From the NCBI GenBank assembly GCA_964017235.1, contig OZ024927.1, positions 28,353,160 through 28,417,159 of the forward strand: a DNA stretch of 64,000 bases, given 5' to 3'. How positions within the stretch are numbered: the first letter of the stretch is position 1; every line of letters begins with the position of its first letter. Below the pieces are notes generated by a model. That model saw nothing but the letters and a program-made list of their open reading frames with translations, made no database searches and was not told where the DNA came from. Origin of the DNA: Sabellastarte sp. h YS-2021. Lineage: Eukaryota > Annelida > Polychaeta > Sabellida > Sabellidae. Of this stretch, positions 1 to 11,400 are shown piece by piece. Made by a program: the position numbers and the translations under genes.

Positions 1-204
1 CAAACCTAAAATGTAGATGCCAGAGGGATAAAAGGGGCAGAATGATTCTACAGAGCAGCTAGTTAGTAAAAGTGCACTACCAAATTACAGAATTTCTTGA
101 ACAGGGCCTACAGAACATTTTGGTGGCTTTCTTGTTAAAATCACTAAAATATTTAACATTTTCTGGGATTTAATGAAAGGTTTTATCAGTAAACATAAAG
201 GAAC

Positions 205-1160
205 AGGTGCCTCGATGATGTTAAAGAGTGGTTGTCAACTAGTAAGCTCAAATTGAATCCTGAGAAGACTGAGTTTATCATCTTTGGTACGAAAAGATAG
301 AGGGACAAGTTGAATGCATGTTTTCCACTTGATATCTTGGGAAATCCACTATGCCCTGTTGATTCAGTTAAGAATTTGGGAGTGTGGTTTGATTCAGATT
401 TTTATTTGTCCAAGCATGTTTAGAATGTCTGCAAAAGTTGTAAAACTCCGTGATTTCAGATACATCGGGCAGTTTCTTACTCATGGTGCGTCTGTACTTG
501 TGGCTAATGCTCTTGTTAGTAGTCGGCTGGATTACTGCAACTCACTTTTTAGGAGCCCTTCCAAGTTCAATCTACGTAAATTACAGTGCATCCAAAACTG
601 TGCTGTCAGAATTGTATCAAACAGCAGTAGATACACCAGCATTTCTCCTGTGCTTAAGAAATTGCATTGGCTATCGGTTAAACAGCGCACGGTGTTCAAG
701 ACAGCTACACTTGTCTACAATTTTCTTCACACAGGTTTTCCTCTGTATTTTGCTCCATATCTTTCTGCCCACAGCAGGTCTTATAGTACCAGGCGCAGTC
801 AAAGTGGTGGTAATTTCCTTGTCATCCCAAAGTTCCACCCGTCTGTTCATAAATCTGTCAAGCAATTTGGTAATAGTTTTCTTTTGATGCTCCCAGTATG
901 TGGAATGCTCTCCCAGATGAGATTCGTGCCTCAGGCTCCCTAGCATTTTTCAGAAAGCAGCTTAAAACCTACTTGTACACCAAAACATACCCACCGTAGC
1001 CTATTCCATCCCCTGGGTTTTCTCTGTGGTGCTTGACCCTCTCTTCTGTCTCTGGATTCTGAAATTGGTTCACTGCTTTTTTGGTTGTGTTGCACCTTAG
1101 AGTCCTCTTTATATGGTGAGATTAAGTGCTATAAAAGTCCAATTAGAAGTAGTTTTGATT
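205..1160 (+). mobile_element. CR1/L2-like LINE remnant, reverse transcriptase C-terminal part
   Basis: The translation, in more than one frame, contains the C-terminal reverse-transcriptase signature of CR1/L2-type LINEs: KLKLNPEKTEF near 245, NALVSSRLDYCNSLFRS near 505-560, then KKLHWLSVKQRT near 655-685. The same order of motifs is intact in the minus-strand LINE at 12496-13680. The upstream catalytic part is missing, and a stop (TAG at 298) plus frame changes break the frame. It is a 5'-truncated, dead copy. The outer limits are approximate. Confidence 0.8.
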
Positions 1161-1905
1161 TCTCAGTGTTATTTAATTTTATTTAATTGTTCCTGTGTTC
1201 CATACTCAATATCGTGACAGGTATGGTAAGCCACTCTTGAAAAACACAGACAATGTTTGGGCATTTTTGGGGGTAGTATTTAGGCAATTTTCCATATAAC
1301 CCAAAACAATTTTGAACTTTAGAAACAACATTTCTTCAAAGTCTTTTTATGTTTCCTTGTTTCATTAAGGTTACACACAATCATACCTTATCTACCAGGT
1401 ATGGAAGGTCTGGTTTACAAAGTTATATCTTTTTCCATTCTGCTTGGTCAGCATTGGTGGTAAACTTTACCAGGTGATAACAGGTAACAAGGCAGTATAT
1501 TAGTGGAGGTTTGCTGAATTTTTGTTTGCGTTGTAATATTTCCATGATTCCACTGTCAGAAGATAAGATGCAAATATAAGTGATTTGAAAATCTGTTTGT
1601 CCTTCAAATTTTAACATCTACTACAGGGGTCCTTTAAAATCCGAAATAATTTCTTTAACAACTTGCTCAATTTCTTTTTGCTTGTACTTAATAAGTTAGT
1701 GTCTTGTACTTGGGGTTAAAATGGAAGCACATTTATAAAAACTTGTTCGGGGGGGGTCCATATTTCCAAGTATTTCCCCAGAGATATAACAACCCTGTAC
1801 TCTCATTATCACAGGTTACTCATAAAGCTATTTCATACACAAGTCATACAGTTCTTTCTATGATATAGAAACAGTTTTAAAAATTCTGCCAGAAAGCTGT
1901 ATATA
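1161..1905. other. No gene recognised
   Basis: AT-rich sequence between the LINE remnant and the inverted-repeat element. No exon with credible splice sites was seen. It could hold part of the first intron of the JmjC gene. Confidence 0.4.
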
Positions 1906-2465
1906 CTGTATAAGTGGTTATTTTCGCGTGGAATTAATTTTCGCTATATTCGCAAGTGACTACAAAAGGCGAAAATAACTTCTAGCCAATATTTATCAGT
2001 AGAACCAGTCTAGCGTGAGCGGTAATACAAGATTGTGCAAGATACAATATTTGACACTGCCACGGAAACAATAAATTCCATTGCTTAATCAAATGTACCA
2101 TTCACAGAAACGCCTAACTTCTTTGATCTTTATCACCAATAGGGAGGGATTAATTCAATTACTCGACCCCGCTACACAACTTCTTTGATAATGCGCCGAT
2201 CAATGAAAGTGTGTTCGATTGGGTTTCGTAAATTTATAATCTCCCAGAGTAGGTTCACACACTGACAACGTGTATAAAAGAAAAGACGTTAACTATGCAT
2301 TTCCAATCAAACCAGCAGAAGTCCGCGTAATATTTTAATTTGAACATGTTGTTAGTTTGGGCGATAATTGAATATATTTCACCGCGAAAATAAATTCTCG
2401 CGAACCAGGCCTACAGTGTACATTCGCGAACTTAAGTACCCGCGAAAAAAAACACTTATACAGTA
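1906..2465. mobile_element. MITE-like inverted-repeat element, about 560 bp
   Basis: The two ends are inverted copies of about 24 bp. The left end reads ACTGTATAAGTGG then TTATTTTCGCG; the right end is the reverse complement with about three differences. TTCGCG-type words recur just inside both ends (1920-1950 and 2375-2450). There is no coding capacity. AT dinucleotides flank both ends, so a short AT/TA target duplication is possible. It ends about 20 bp before the acceptor of the first visible JmjC exon. Confidence 0.7.
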
Positions 2466-2486
2466 TCTTGAAATTTGCATTTTCAG

Positions 2487-5400
2487 GAAGCCCAGTCATA
2501 ATCACAGGTGCTGCAGAGAGCTGGTCTGCCAGACATTGGAATCTTGACTGTCTGAAAGAAAAGGCTGGAGGAAACAAGGTTTATGTAAGAGCCAATACCA
2601 GTACAGAGGATTACAGGGTGGGTTTGTTACTGGAAGTCATTGAAAGTAGCACATGGCTTGTTGAGAACAGTAAATTATTGAATAAAGTGATTGTGTATAA
2701 TTTAATGAAAGCATCTGTTTTATCCTTATTGCGTTAATTCATTTCTATTGGGGTTGTGACTTGACGCAAAAAATGGGCCCAGGTGTTCAAAATTGTAATA
2801 ATTGCCCCACAATCCAGATAACTATGTTTTAGTGGTCACCAACTGGATGTCCCAGTATAGCAAATATGGAGGATGATGTAAATAAATTTTAACTCAAAAA
2901 AAAAAGAAATTAGCAGAAATTAAAATAAAAAAGCAATATATTAATAGTTTTAAGAGTACGTAGTTTGCACTTGGTTGTTCAACATTTTGACTCATTTTCA
3001 ATATCCAGAGTCATGGTAACAGCACTGATTTGATAATATTGTACTTTTAGCCTTGAATAGTGACCCAAAACAGTTTTCAGTGAAAGCATGTGATGTCTTT
3101 TTTTCTGTTTCCAATTTGAACAGTTGGGGAAAAAGTATAACATCAGAGAGACAACATTCGGGGAGTACATTTCAGATCTTCAGGAGGGAAATCATCGCTC
3201 TAGAAATTCATACCTTGCAGTTCAGAACATTAAAAAGGCCCTGCCAGAATTATGTGTAAATTGACTTCCTTATTCTTTCCTTTAAACCAGTTATCTAATG
3301 TTTGAGTTTTAATTTAATCTAATTTTATTCTAGTAAATAGTGTTTCTTTAAATTTGTATGTTAGCATATTTATGGGATGCAAAGAAAAAATATCTGCATT
3401 TTAAATTAAAACAGACATTGGACAAGTGTAGATCCTTGCCACAGGGTGTCAGTCAGTCTAACTTATTAAGGTTAAAACCACTATAGAACACATCAGCAAG
3501 GAATGAGAATATGTATGGAGAGGTTTTTGATATTGCATAATGTTGAGCTTATATAAATTGTCGTAGAAAATGAAAAGTTGTTAATCAAGGTTTGTACATT
3601 TTGAACCAAAGACCGCAGACTATGTTATAAATGTTTGCACTAATATTTCTGACGTTTGACTTCAGGCTTGTAATTATAGTTGATCAAATTGTTTGAATTT
3701 AAATCTGCCAACTTTAATCTAATCTTGAATTCTGTGTAGGTTTTTATAACATACCTAATGGTGATCTATCTTATCAGAAATGAGATGTTTTCTTCTTGTC
3801 AGGATGATTTTGAAGTTCCAGCTTATATTGGCAAGATCCATGGTGGACCATATCTTTGGATAGCAAGGAAGGGTCATTATGGTTGGTAATAAATAATTAT
3901 TTTCAATTTTCTCACTTTACTTAGATTTATAACTTGCCCGAGAGATTATTTTTGGAGAATGTACTTGGATGCCTTGCCATTGCCCAGCAAGATAAGTGAA
4001 AATTGAAATACAGCTAGATGATTTCAAAAGGGTTGTCACCCTTAAAATGTTTTTAAATCACTTTTGAAATATGAAGGACTGATACAATTTTTCGCAAAAG
4101 ATGGCCTGGAAAATAGTTGTATCCACTGGAAGCATCCGGTGGATACTTTGGTTTAGCGTTCGGTACGCCGTCGCCGCTGCGCTTAGAGAGATTTTCGGCG
4201 TTAACGCTCTAAGAGGAAAACGACAGCAGCTAGGTTCACCAAATTTGCAGGATATCTTCATTGGGGGGTAAGCTTCTCTGGGAAGGAAAATAGCCTCATT
4301 CTGAAAAACAAGATGGCCGCCACGGGCATTTCTTTGAAAATAATCGACATTTTTCTACTGGCTGTTTCTCATAGGTAGAAGGTTGAATCTCTTAATAGGT
4401 GATATGTATAACAGATATACATATCCTCTACAACCTTGCACACATTTGACCTTGAAGCTCTTAATTCAAGGTTATCCACGGAGTGCCGAAGTAACCCACA
4501 TAGCGGACTTTAAAAGTGCCTATATCTCCCTTATTATTGGTCCTAGAGGTTTGCAATGTAAAACCAACCTATAGGAAATCATGTGCTGCAAATCTTCTGA
4601 TGTTGTCAGAATTGACCTTGGACCCCTCCTTCAAGGTCAAACGAGGATAGCCAAACTTAAAAGTGCTTATAACTCGCTTATTATTGATCCTAGAGGTTTT
4701 GGATGGTAAACCAACATATAGGAAATCATGGGCTGGGAATCTTCTGGCATGGTCGGGTTTGACCTTGGGCCCCTCCTTCAAGGTCAGACGAGGATAGCCA
4801 AAGCTAAAAGTGCTTTTAACTCGCTTATTATTGGTCGTACAGGTTTGGGATGGTAAACCAACATATAGGAAATGATGGGCTGGGAATCTTCTGGTGTGGT
4901 CGGATTTGACCTTGGGCCCCTCCTTCAAGGTCAAACGAGGATAGCCAAAGTTAAAAGTGCTTATAACTCGCTTATTATTGGTCCTAGAGGTTTGGGATGG
5001 TAAACCAACAGATAGGAAATCATGGGCTGGGAATCTTTCTGTGTGGTTGGATTTGACCTTGGGCCCCTCCTTCAAGGTCAAACGAGCACAGCCAAACTTA
5101 AAACTGCTTATAACTCTCTTATTATTTGTCCTACAGGTTTGGGATGGTAAACCAACATATAGGAAATGATGGGCTGGGAATCTTCTGGTGTGGTTGGATT
5201 TGACCTGGGGTCCCTCCTTCAAGGTCAAACGAGGATAGTCAAAGTTAAAAGTGCTTATAACTCGCTTATTATTGGTCCTAGAGGTTTGGGATGATAAACC
5301 AACATATAGGAAATCATGGGCTGGGAATCTTCTAGTGTGGTCGGATTTGACCTTGGGCCCCTCCTTCAAGGTCAAATGAGGACAGCAAAACTTAAAATTG

Positions 5401-8400
5401 CTTATAACTCACTTATTATTGATCCTAGAGGTTTGGGATGGTAAACCAACATATAGGAAATCATGGGCTGGGAGTCTTCTGGTGTGGTCGGATTTGACCT
5501 TGGGCCCCTCCTTCAAGGTCAAACAAGGATAGCCAAAGTTAAAACTGCTTATAACTCGCTTATTATTGGTCCTAGAGGTTTGGGATGGTAAACCAACATA
5601 TAGGAAATCATGGGCTGAGAATTTTCTGGTGTGGTCGGATTTGACCTTGGGCCCCTCCTTCAAGGTCAAACGAGGATAGCCAAAGTTAAAACTGCTTATA
5701 ACTCGCTTATTATTGCTCCTAGAGGTTTGGGATGGTAAACCAACCTATAGAAACTCATGGGCTGGGAATCTTCTGGTGTGGTCTGATTTGACCTTGGGCC
5801 CCTCCTTCAAGGTAAAACAAGGATAGCCAAAGTTAAAAGTGCTTATAACTCACTTATTATTGCTCCTAGAGGTTTGGGATGGTAAACCAACCTATAGAAA
5901 CTCATGGGCTGGGAATCTTTTTGTGTGGTCAGATTTGAATTTGGGCCCCTCGTTCAAGGTCAAAAGAGGATAGCCAAAGTTAAAATTGCTTATAACTCGC
6001 TTATTATTGCTCCTAGAGGTTTGGGATGGTAAACCAACATATAGGAAATCATGGGCTGGGAATCTTTTGGTGTCGGATTTGACCTTAGACCCCTCATTCA
6101 AGGTCAAACAAGGATAGCGAAACTTAAAAGTGCTTATAACTCACTTATTATTGGTCCTAGAGGTTTGGGATGGTAAACCAGCATATAGAAAATCATTGGC
6201 TGGGAATCTTCTGGTGTGGACGGAATTGACCTTGGGCCCCTCCTTCAAGGTCAAACGAGGATAGCCAAACTTAAAAGTGCTTATAACTTGTTTATTATTG
6301 GTCCTAGAGGTTTGGGATGGTAAACCAACATATAGGAAATCATGGGCTGGGAATCTTCTGGTGTGGTCGGATTTGACCTTGGGCCCCTTCTTCAAGGTCA
6401 AATGAGGACAGCCAAAGTTAAAAGTGCTTATAACTCGCTTATTATTGGTCCTAGAGGTTTGGGATGGTAAACCAACCTATAGAAAATCATGGGCTGGGAA
6501 TCTTCTGGCGTGGTCGGATTTGACCTTGGGCCTCTTCTTCAAGGTCAAACGAGGATAGCCAAAGTTAAAAGTGCTTATAACTCGCTTATTATTGATCCTA
6601 GAAGTTTACAGTACGAAACCAACGTATACGAAATCTTGGGCTAGGAATTTTGTTCAGTGGTTCACTGGCTTTGGTGAGTTGTCTTTTCGGTGGATACAAA
6701 TTTGCATCGGTCTCCGATGCGTAGGTCTAGCTTAGTTTAAATGTGGTCATATTTTGAACCAGTGTGTTTTTAAAATATCAACTATAATGGTGAATCTAAG
6801 TGAGTGTGATGGAAAATAGTGAAACATTATGCAATTTAAAGTATATTTGTTCATGACTTTGGTCATTTTGATCCTGATGATTGTACCTATTTCAGGTAAC
6901 TGTCACTTTAATCTAGAAGTCTTTATCCATTTAAGATTGCAGTAATTTCATTTAGGTGACACAATTTATTCGAGAAAACGGTCACTTTTATCCAGTTACC
7001 TGTATTACAGAATACTGTAAATTTGATGTGAATACTATTTCTACCTTATGAATTTTACAGTTATTTAAAAATATACTAAATATTTGTTGTTCTCAAATGA
7101 TATGTGAATGGCACTGTTGACGAACCAATAAATCAGGTATTTGACTCTCTACCTTAGAATATGGTCACTTTGTGGATCATTGTATTCCAGAATACTGTCA
7201 CTTTGATCCGGATGATGGGATGTTGATCATGCTACAGGGCAGGAAGCATGTACACTTGTACGGCTGTGACCCCGAGCCCCTCTACCCAAATCCTCTGGGC
7301 TCCAAGGGAAGAACTGTACAGGCCTCTGTTAACTGTGATAAGCCAGACCTGGAGAGTCACCCAAAGTTTGCGGAGGTACAGGCTTACTGCTGTGTTCTGG
7401 AACCAGGAGAAATGTAAGTTAGCATGTCATACTATGGAGGGAAGAAAATGAAATTTCAAAAGTGTTTTCATTAGGAAAGCAGTAGTACCTGATACCCTGC
7501 AAATTTGTTAAAGTGAGGGTCACTGGATACAAATAAGATAAGTCTGCATACTTCAGTTATTTTTTCAATGGTGAATCTACAATATGTAGCCCATACCCAA
7601 TGTATGAAACTGAAAAGTTGGTGAATGTATTTTAGCTGTTGAATGTTGGAAAGTGTTTTTTAAGCGCGAGCCTCAAAAGAGCTCACGCTTCTACAGATCA
7701 GTTGTTTTTTACCCCACAGCCCTTAAGGGCTGTCGGGGTATTGTTTTCACCCATGGTGTCCGGATGGACGGGTGGGTGTCTGGGCGGCGGGAAAAAAGTT
7801 TGTCTGCGCTGTATCTCAGAAACCGTAAGGTGTAGGAAGTTGATACTTGGTAGGGACATTGGTTAGGAGGTGTAGGTGTGCAACGTCATGCTGTGACCTT
7901 GATTTGACCTTTGACCTTGCCGTAGTGACCTTGACCTATAAAATCTTGTCCGGGCTATATCTCGGAAACTGTAAGGCGTAGGAAGTTGATACTTGGTAGG
8001 GACATTGGTTAGGGGGTGTAGGTGTAAAATGTCATGGTGTGACCTTGATTTGACCTTGCCATAGTGACCTTGACCTATAATGCCTTGTCTGGGCTATATT
8101 TTGGAAACCATAAGGTGTAGGAAGTTGGTATTTGGTAGGGACATTGGTCAAGGGTTATATGTGTGCAACGTCATGGTGTGACCTGGATTTGACCTTTGAT
8201 CTTGCATATCTAATGCTATTTTATTTCTCTACGAGGTTATCTGATACTATTTATCTCTATATCTTATATCTCTCTTATATCTTTTTACTTGAATCTTGGT
8301 TGTTATCTTGTTATCTCATATCTCTCTTCTATCTTTTTACTTGAATCTTGGTTGTTGCACCTTTGGGTGTCTTTTGATGTAGATTAAGCACTGTTAAAGT

Positions 8401-10294
8401 CATATTAGAACTCATTAACTGTTTTACTTTTGCAACTTCCCATTGTAACATATGGTATTGCATCAAGTGAGCCACAGGTCTTGCCCCAATTCCACATAAA
8501 AGCATGTATTGCTACATCTGTATGTATGGGCAATATTCAAAACATCCAAAACATAATTCTACCATACAAATGAAAGTTAAAATGGGAGAAGTCTTAAAGC
8601 TCCATAATTTTTAGTTTACTGAATTGTCTTGTTTTAATACTTGTTCTTTACATGCAATTTCTTTCTCTTAGATGTTATTTTCTCTACTTAAACATTATTT
8701 AGACACTAACACTGCTCTGAAAGTATCCCAATCTCTGTACTGTTTCACTACTTCTATATCTCATGGCATTGAAAGCTATTTTCCCAGGCTGTGGGGTACG
8801 GGCATCTCCGATTCTTTTTTTTTTTAAATTTTTTTTGTCTCCGGATTTTCACCACTTGTGGCACTGTGTGAGGAGTATTTGTCTGCTCATTAAAGTTAAG
8901 TGGCAATAGGCCACGTAAGTACTTGGATGGGTGACCGTCTGAGTTCTAGACCAGCTGTGGGATGTGTCTGACTTGGAATTTTTTTGTGTCTCCAGTCTTT
9001 TGTAAAGAATGTGCACTACTCGTGTCTCTGATGGCTTTGCATTCGCGCTAGGGGACCAAAACACCTTGTGGCCTTGTTTTTCTCAAAAGTTACTTAGAAT
9101 AAATTTTTGAATAAGATTGATAGATGTTAGAAGTTCTAATGTTTAGAACTTTTTTCGTCTAAAATGTTTAAATGTCTATTTCCGAAGAAAAAAATTCAAG
9201 AGTAAGTTGTAAAGTTAGTGATTAGGGGACTTCAAAACTTTAGTTTATATAAACTCTATCCCAAAATTTTTCATCTTTATAGGTTGTACATCCCCGCATT
9301 TTGGTGGCATCAGGTTTCTTCTATAGACTTAGCAATCTCCATCAACATCTTTTGGGGTGATGCAGGGACAAATACTTATCTCACCAAAGTCATGGTAAGT
9401 TACAAAGAAAATCAGAATTTATATTTCACCAGAGTGTAACAAACTTTGTGTTTTAGTGGTATTGATGTTAAACAGTGACAGTTTACCCATACAGGTTATA
9501 AACAAATTTTACTAATTTTCTGTTACACTGAATTATTTTGAGGTGACACTCAGTTTCAGTGACATCATGCTTCTGATTTGGTGGCATCAAATTTATTCGA
9601 TAATCCCATGGCTATTACTCCCATTGTTTTAAATCTCACCCTTGACATCAGTGTGGAAATACTAGAACTTTAACCAAATATCACCTGTTCTGTCACAGGA
9701 CTAAAACAATATTTGAGAGAAGCTGATATAAATGAAGAAAATAGTACTCTATTTTGTTATTTTGATCCAAATAGTTCACATACTCTGCTGGTACGATTAT
9801 TTTGGAAAATTTTTCAACCCGTTTTGACCTTACTGTATCTTCCAGCAACAGAGGCTGAGTGGTGAAGTCGTGGACAAATTTGACTTTTAATAATCAGCTC
9901 TCACCTCTGTGGTTGTAGGTTCAAATCTAGCTGATGGCAACATGTGGTTGCACATACCTGGTATGACCTTGGCAAGTAATGGGGCCATAAAATTCTAAAT
10001 TGAACTTTTATTTTCCAGCAACCTCTGAGATGGAAGGCATTTTCTCACTGGCTATTGAACATTGTTGAACAGAACCGAAGTTGCCCATCATTCACTAAAA
10101 TCCTGGGCCGTTTGTCAGAGTCTCTCTACCACTTCCTGTTGAATCAATGGCATGATGAAGCAAGTGAGGAACAGTTAGAAATGCTGACCCAGCATATTAT
10201 GGACTACTTAGGAATTACAGAGCTACCATCAGATAAGAACTCTGGTAGAAACCCCACACCTTTACTGATAAGGGGGTTACTCTGGAGGTCCTGA
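2487..10294 (+). CDS. JmjC/cupin-8 Fe(II)/2-oxoglutarate oxygenase, six visible exons, 5' incomplete
   Basis: Exons by splice sites and phase: 2487-2617, 3124-3255, 3803-3881, 7191-7413, 9283-9394 and 10019-10294 (TGA). Phases close across every junction, giving about 317 residues. Exon 4 carries the iron-binding HxD as YCHFDPDDG (His at 7199-7201), followed by LIMLQGRKHVHLYG and a long insert. Exon 5 carries the distal histidine in LYIPAFWWHQV (CAT at 9308-9310) and SINIFWGD. The first visible exon encodes SPVIITGAAESWSARHWN, the usual N-terminal start of this fold. Family members include TYW5, HIF1AN (FIH), JMJD5 and HSPBAP1, which hydroxylate proteins or tRNA; I cannot decide the orthologue. 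The first visible exon begins in phase 1, so at least one upstream coding exon is missing. The C-terminus after the FWGD motif looks helical and is less conserved. Confidence 0.88.
4050..4440. repeat. Probable dispersed repeat in intron 3 of the JmjC gene
   Basis: A GC-richer patch with phrases such as AAGATGGCCGCCA, a word pattern that recurs in the repeat-rich 63.4-63.9 kb region, and a small inverted repeat at 4130-4180. It contains no splice-bounded exon. It leads directly into the 147-bp array. The assignment is tentative. Confidence 0.35.
4447..6632. repeat. 147-bp tandem satellite array, about 14 units, within an intron
   Basis: The word TCAAGGTCA starts at 4631, 4778, 4925, 5072, 5219, 5366, 5513, 5660, 5807, 5954, 6098, 6245, 6392 and 6539. 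Spacing is 147 bp every time except one 144-bp step, caused by a 3-bp deletion. Each unit holds the inverted pair TTTGACCTTG and CAAGGTCAAA separated by 11 bp. Because 147 is 49 codons, the minus strand reads as 49-residue repeats (TLKEGPKVKSDHTRRFPAH and so on) broken by occasional stops; this is most simply a by-product of the period. The first unit (4447-4568) is more diverged. The array fills much of the 3.3-kb intron between the third and fourth visible exons of the JmjC gene. Confidence 0.95.
6640..6730 (+). repeat. Conserved end of the 147-bp array element, hairpin plus CTAG
   Basis: After the last unit comes a segment also found, inverted, at 28759-28835 next to another 147-bp array. 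It contains GGTGGATACAAATTT, then a 7-bp stem GCATCGG-TCT-CCGATGC (6704-6720), then GTAGGT and CTAG (6727-6730). A hairpin followed closely by CTRR is the known 3' end of Helitron-type elements, so this may be a non-autonomous Helitron-like end. That assignment is inference. Confidence 0.6.
6850..7178 (+). repeat. Decayed tandem copies of the start of exon 4 of the JmjC gene
   Basis: The real exon start (7185-7215) reads TCCAGAATACTGTCACTTTG then ATCCGGATGATG. Related segments lie just upstream at about 6858-6880 (GGTCATTTTGATCCTGATGA), 6893-6917, 6973-6996, 7003-7034 (TGTATTACAGAATACTGTAA) and 7151-7175. Several keep an AG acceptor in front of the copied exon start. All appear non-coding. 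Confidence 0.6.
7705..8760 (+). mobile_element. Hairpin plus tandem-repeat element, family A, copy 1
   Basis: It opens with a near-perfect hairpin at 7710-7740 (TACCCCACAGCCCTT/AAGGGCTGTCGGGGTA), then a C/G-rich segment with GTCCGGATGGACGGGTGGG, then GCTGTATCTCAGAAACC. Tandem units of about 139-146 bp follow (unit word TGTAGGAAGTTG at 7831, 7977 and 8116), rich in TGACCTTGA/TTGACCTTTGACC. The tail at about 8600-8755 matches the centre of the inverted pair at 15125-15300. No protein is encoded. It lies in intron 4 of the JmjC gene. Confidence 0.75.
8838..9068 (+). mobile_element. 5S rRNA-derived SINE, copy 1
   Basis: The segment at 8891-8968 matches the 5S rRNA internal promoter region: AAAGTTAAG, then GTAAGTACTTGGATGGGTGA and CCGTCTGAGTTCTAGACC. 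The downstream body (TGGGATGTGTCTGACT and on) is shared with the inverted copy at 45131-45360, so both belong to one 5S-headed SINE family and are not 5S genes. It lies in intron 4 of the JmjC gene. Confidence 0.75.
9841..9999 (+). mobile_element. tRNA-like SINE
   Basis: A tRNA-like head (GAGGCTGAGTGGTGAAGTCG) is followed by a B-box-like GTAGGTTCAAATCTAG and then a tail with ACCTGGTATGACCTTGG, like the tRNA-SINEs elsewhere in the window. It ends just before the acceptor of the last JmjC exon. Confidence 0.55.
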
Positions 10295-10349
10295 TAGTGT
10301 GTATATAGTCTAGCATTTGTAAAACTGTTTTACTTAAAATTATCAACTC

Positions 10350-11400
10350 GGTATTTTATAGGTCAACCCAGATTTACAGAATTGCCATTAGATATAAACA
10401 TGTCTTTTACTGGTCAGGATATTAACTTGACGTCCTGAAGGTATATATGCACTTGTAAATTTATTAGGCTAAAAGATAATAGACTCATATTACAGATAAC
10501 CGAAACTATCCATAACTGTCATTAGGTATAAATTACGGATGGGTCAGTTGCCCCGGTATCTCAGAATCAGGAATATTTTACTGAAATACCATGATGATAT
10601 TAGTCATCTCTCTTATAAGCACATATAATTGAAGGAAAACTTAAAATATTGGAAACAAACCCTAAATCTTGAAAAAAAAATTGCATACATTTATCCCATA
10701 TTTTTGTGCATTTGGAGATGATTTCATTGAGAGGAAACATGTTTTGTTTTCCCGAGTTTCACTTCCTGTTAGTGGCCATTTTAATTGGGGGTGTACTAAA
10801 ACACTTTTTTTTGAAATCCCGGAACAGTTTTGCATTGGCAACCTCCCGATGTACACACTTTAATGCTAACCCATCCCTAGGTCAAATTACCATTGTAAAT
10901 TGGCAAGCTAGTTTTTCACACCCAACATACAGTTTCTTCAAATGTTTTGAGTGTGAAATATACAGTTTCTTCAAATATTTTGACAAAGTGTCATTGAAGT
11001 TCAAAATGCGTGGTTAGCTGTTTGATGAAATAAATACTTGTACAGCTTTGTTCGTGTGTTGTAAATAAAAGTTATTGCCAAGCTTTTCATTGATAACACT
11101 GTAATTCATTATGGCTTTCAAAAATAGATATTGTTTTAGGAAACCAAAAATCAGTTTTAAACAAGTGACACCCAACTACAACCCTAGTAAAAATAAAGGC
11201 AGAAACCAGAGCCTCTACTGATAAGCTGATTAATCCGGTGGTTTTGATAGAGTGTGTGTGGTGTATATTGTGTACTGCTATGGCCTAAAAGTCACTGAGC
11301 AGCTTTCATAGACTTCGACAGAATCACAGGATTGCCATCTGGTAAAAGCAAGTACAAACACCACATTTCTACAGAGTCCATGGTTGGGGTTATTGCAGTA
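10350..11400 (+). repeat. Degenerate repeats resembling the end of the last JmjC exon
   Basis: The exon end and following bases (10210-10310) contain ATTACAGAGCTACCATCAGA and CTTTACTGATAAGG. Similar, decayed runs occur at 10370-10450 (TTACAGAATTGCCATTAGAT), 11205-11280 (CCTCTACTGATAAGCTGATT) and 11325-11380 (ATCACAGGATTGCCATCTGG). They appear to be tandem or dispersed copies of one unit and are not coding. Confidence 0.45.

Noticed and set aside
1906-2486. First coding exon of the JmjC gene
   Set aside because: The frame running into 2487 starts inside intron/MITE sequence with no start context; the AG at 2485-2486 is a good acceptor, so the true first exon lies elsewhere.
4569-5375. 268-codon minus-strand frame with 49-residue repeats
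   Set aside because: It is the translation of the 147-bp satellite, whose period is a multiple of three. Other units carry stops, and no gene structure supports it.
8891-8968. 5S rRNA gene
   Set aside because: Only part of the 5S sequence is present and the body is shared with a second copy, so it is a 5S-derived SINE.
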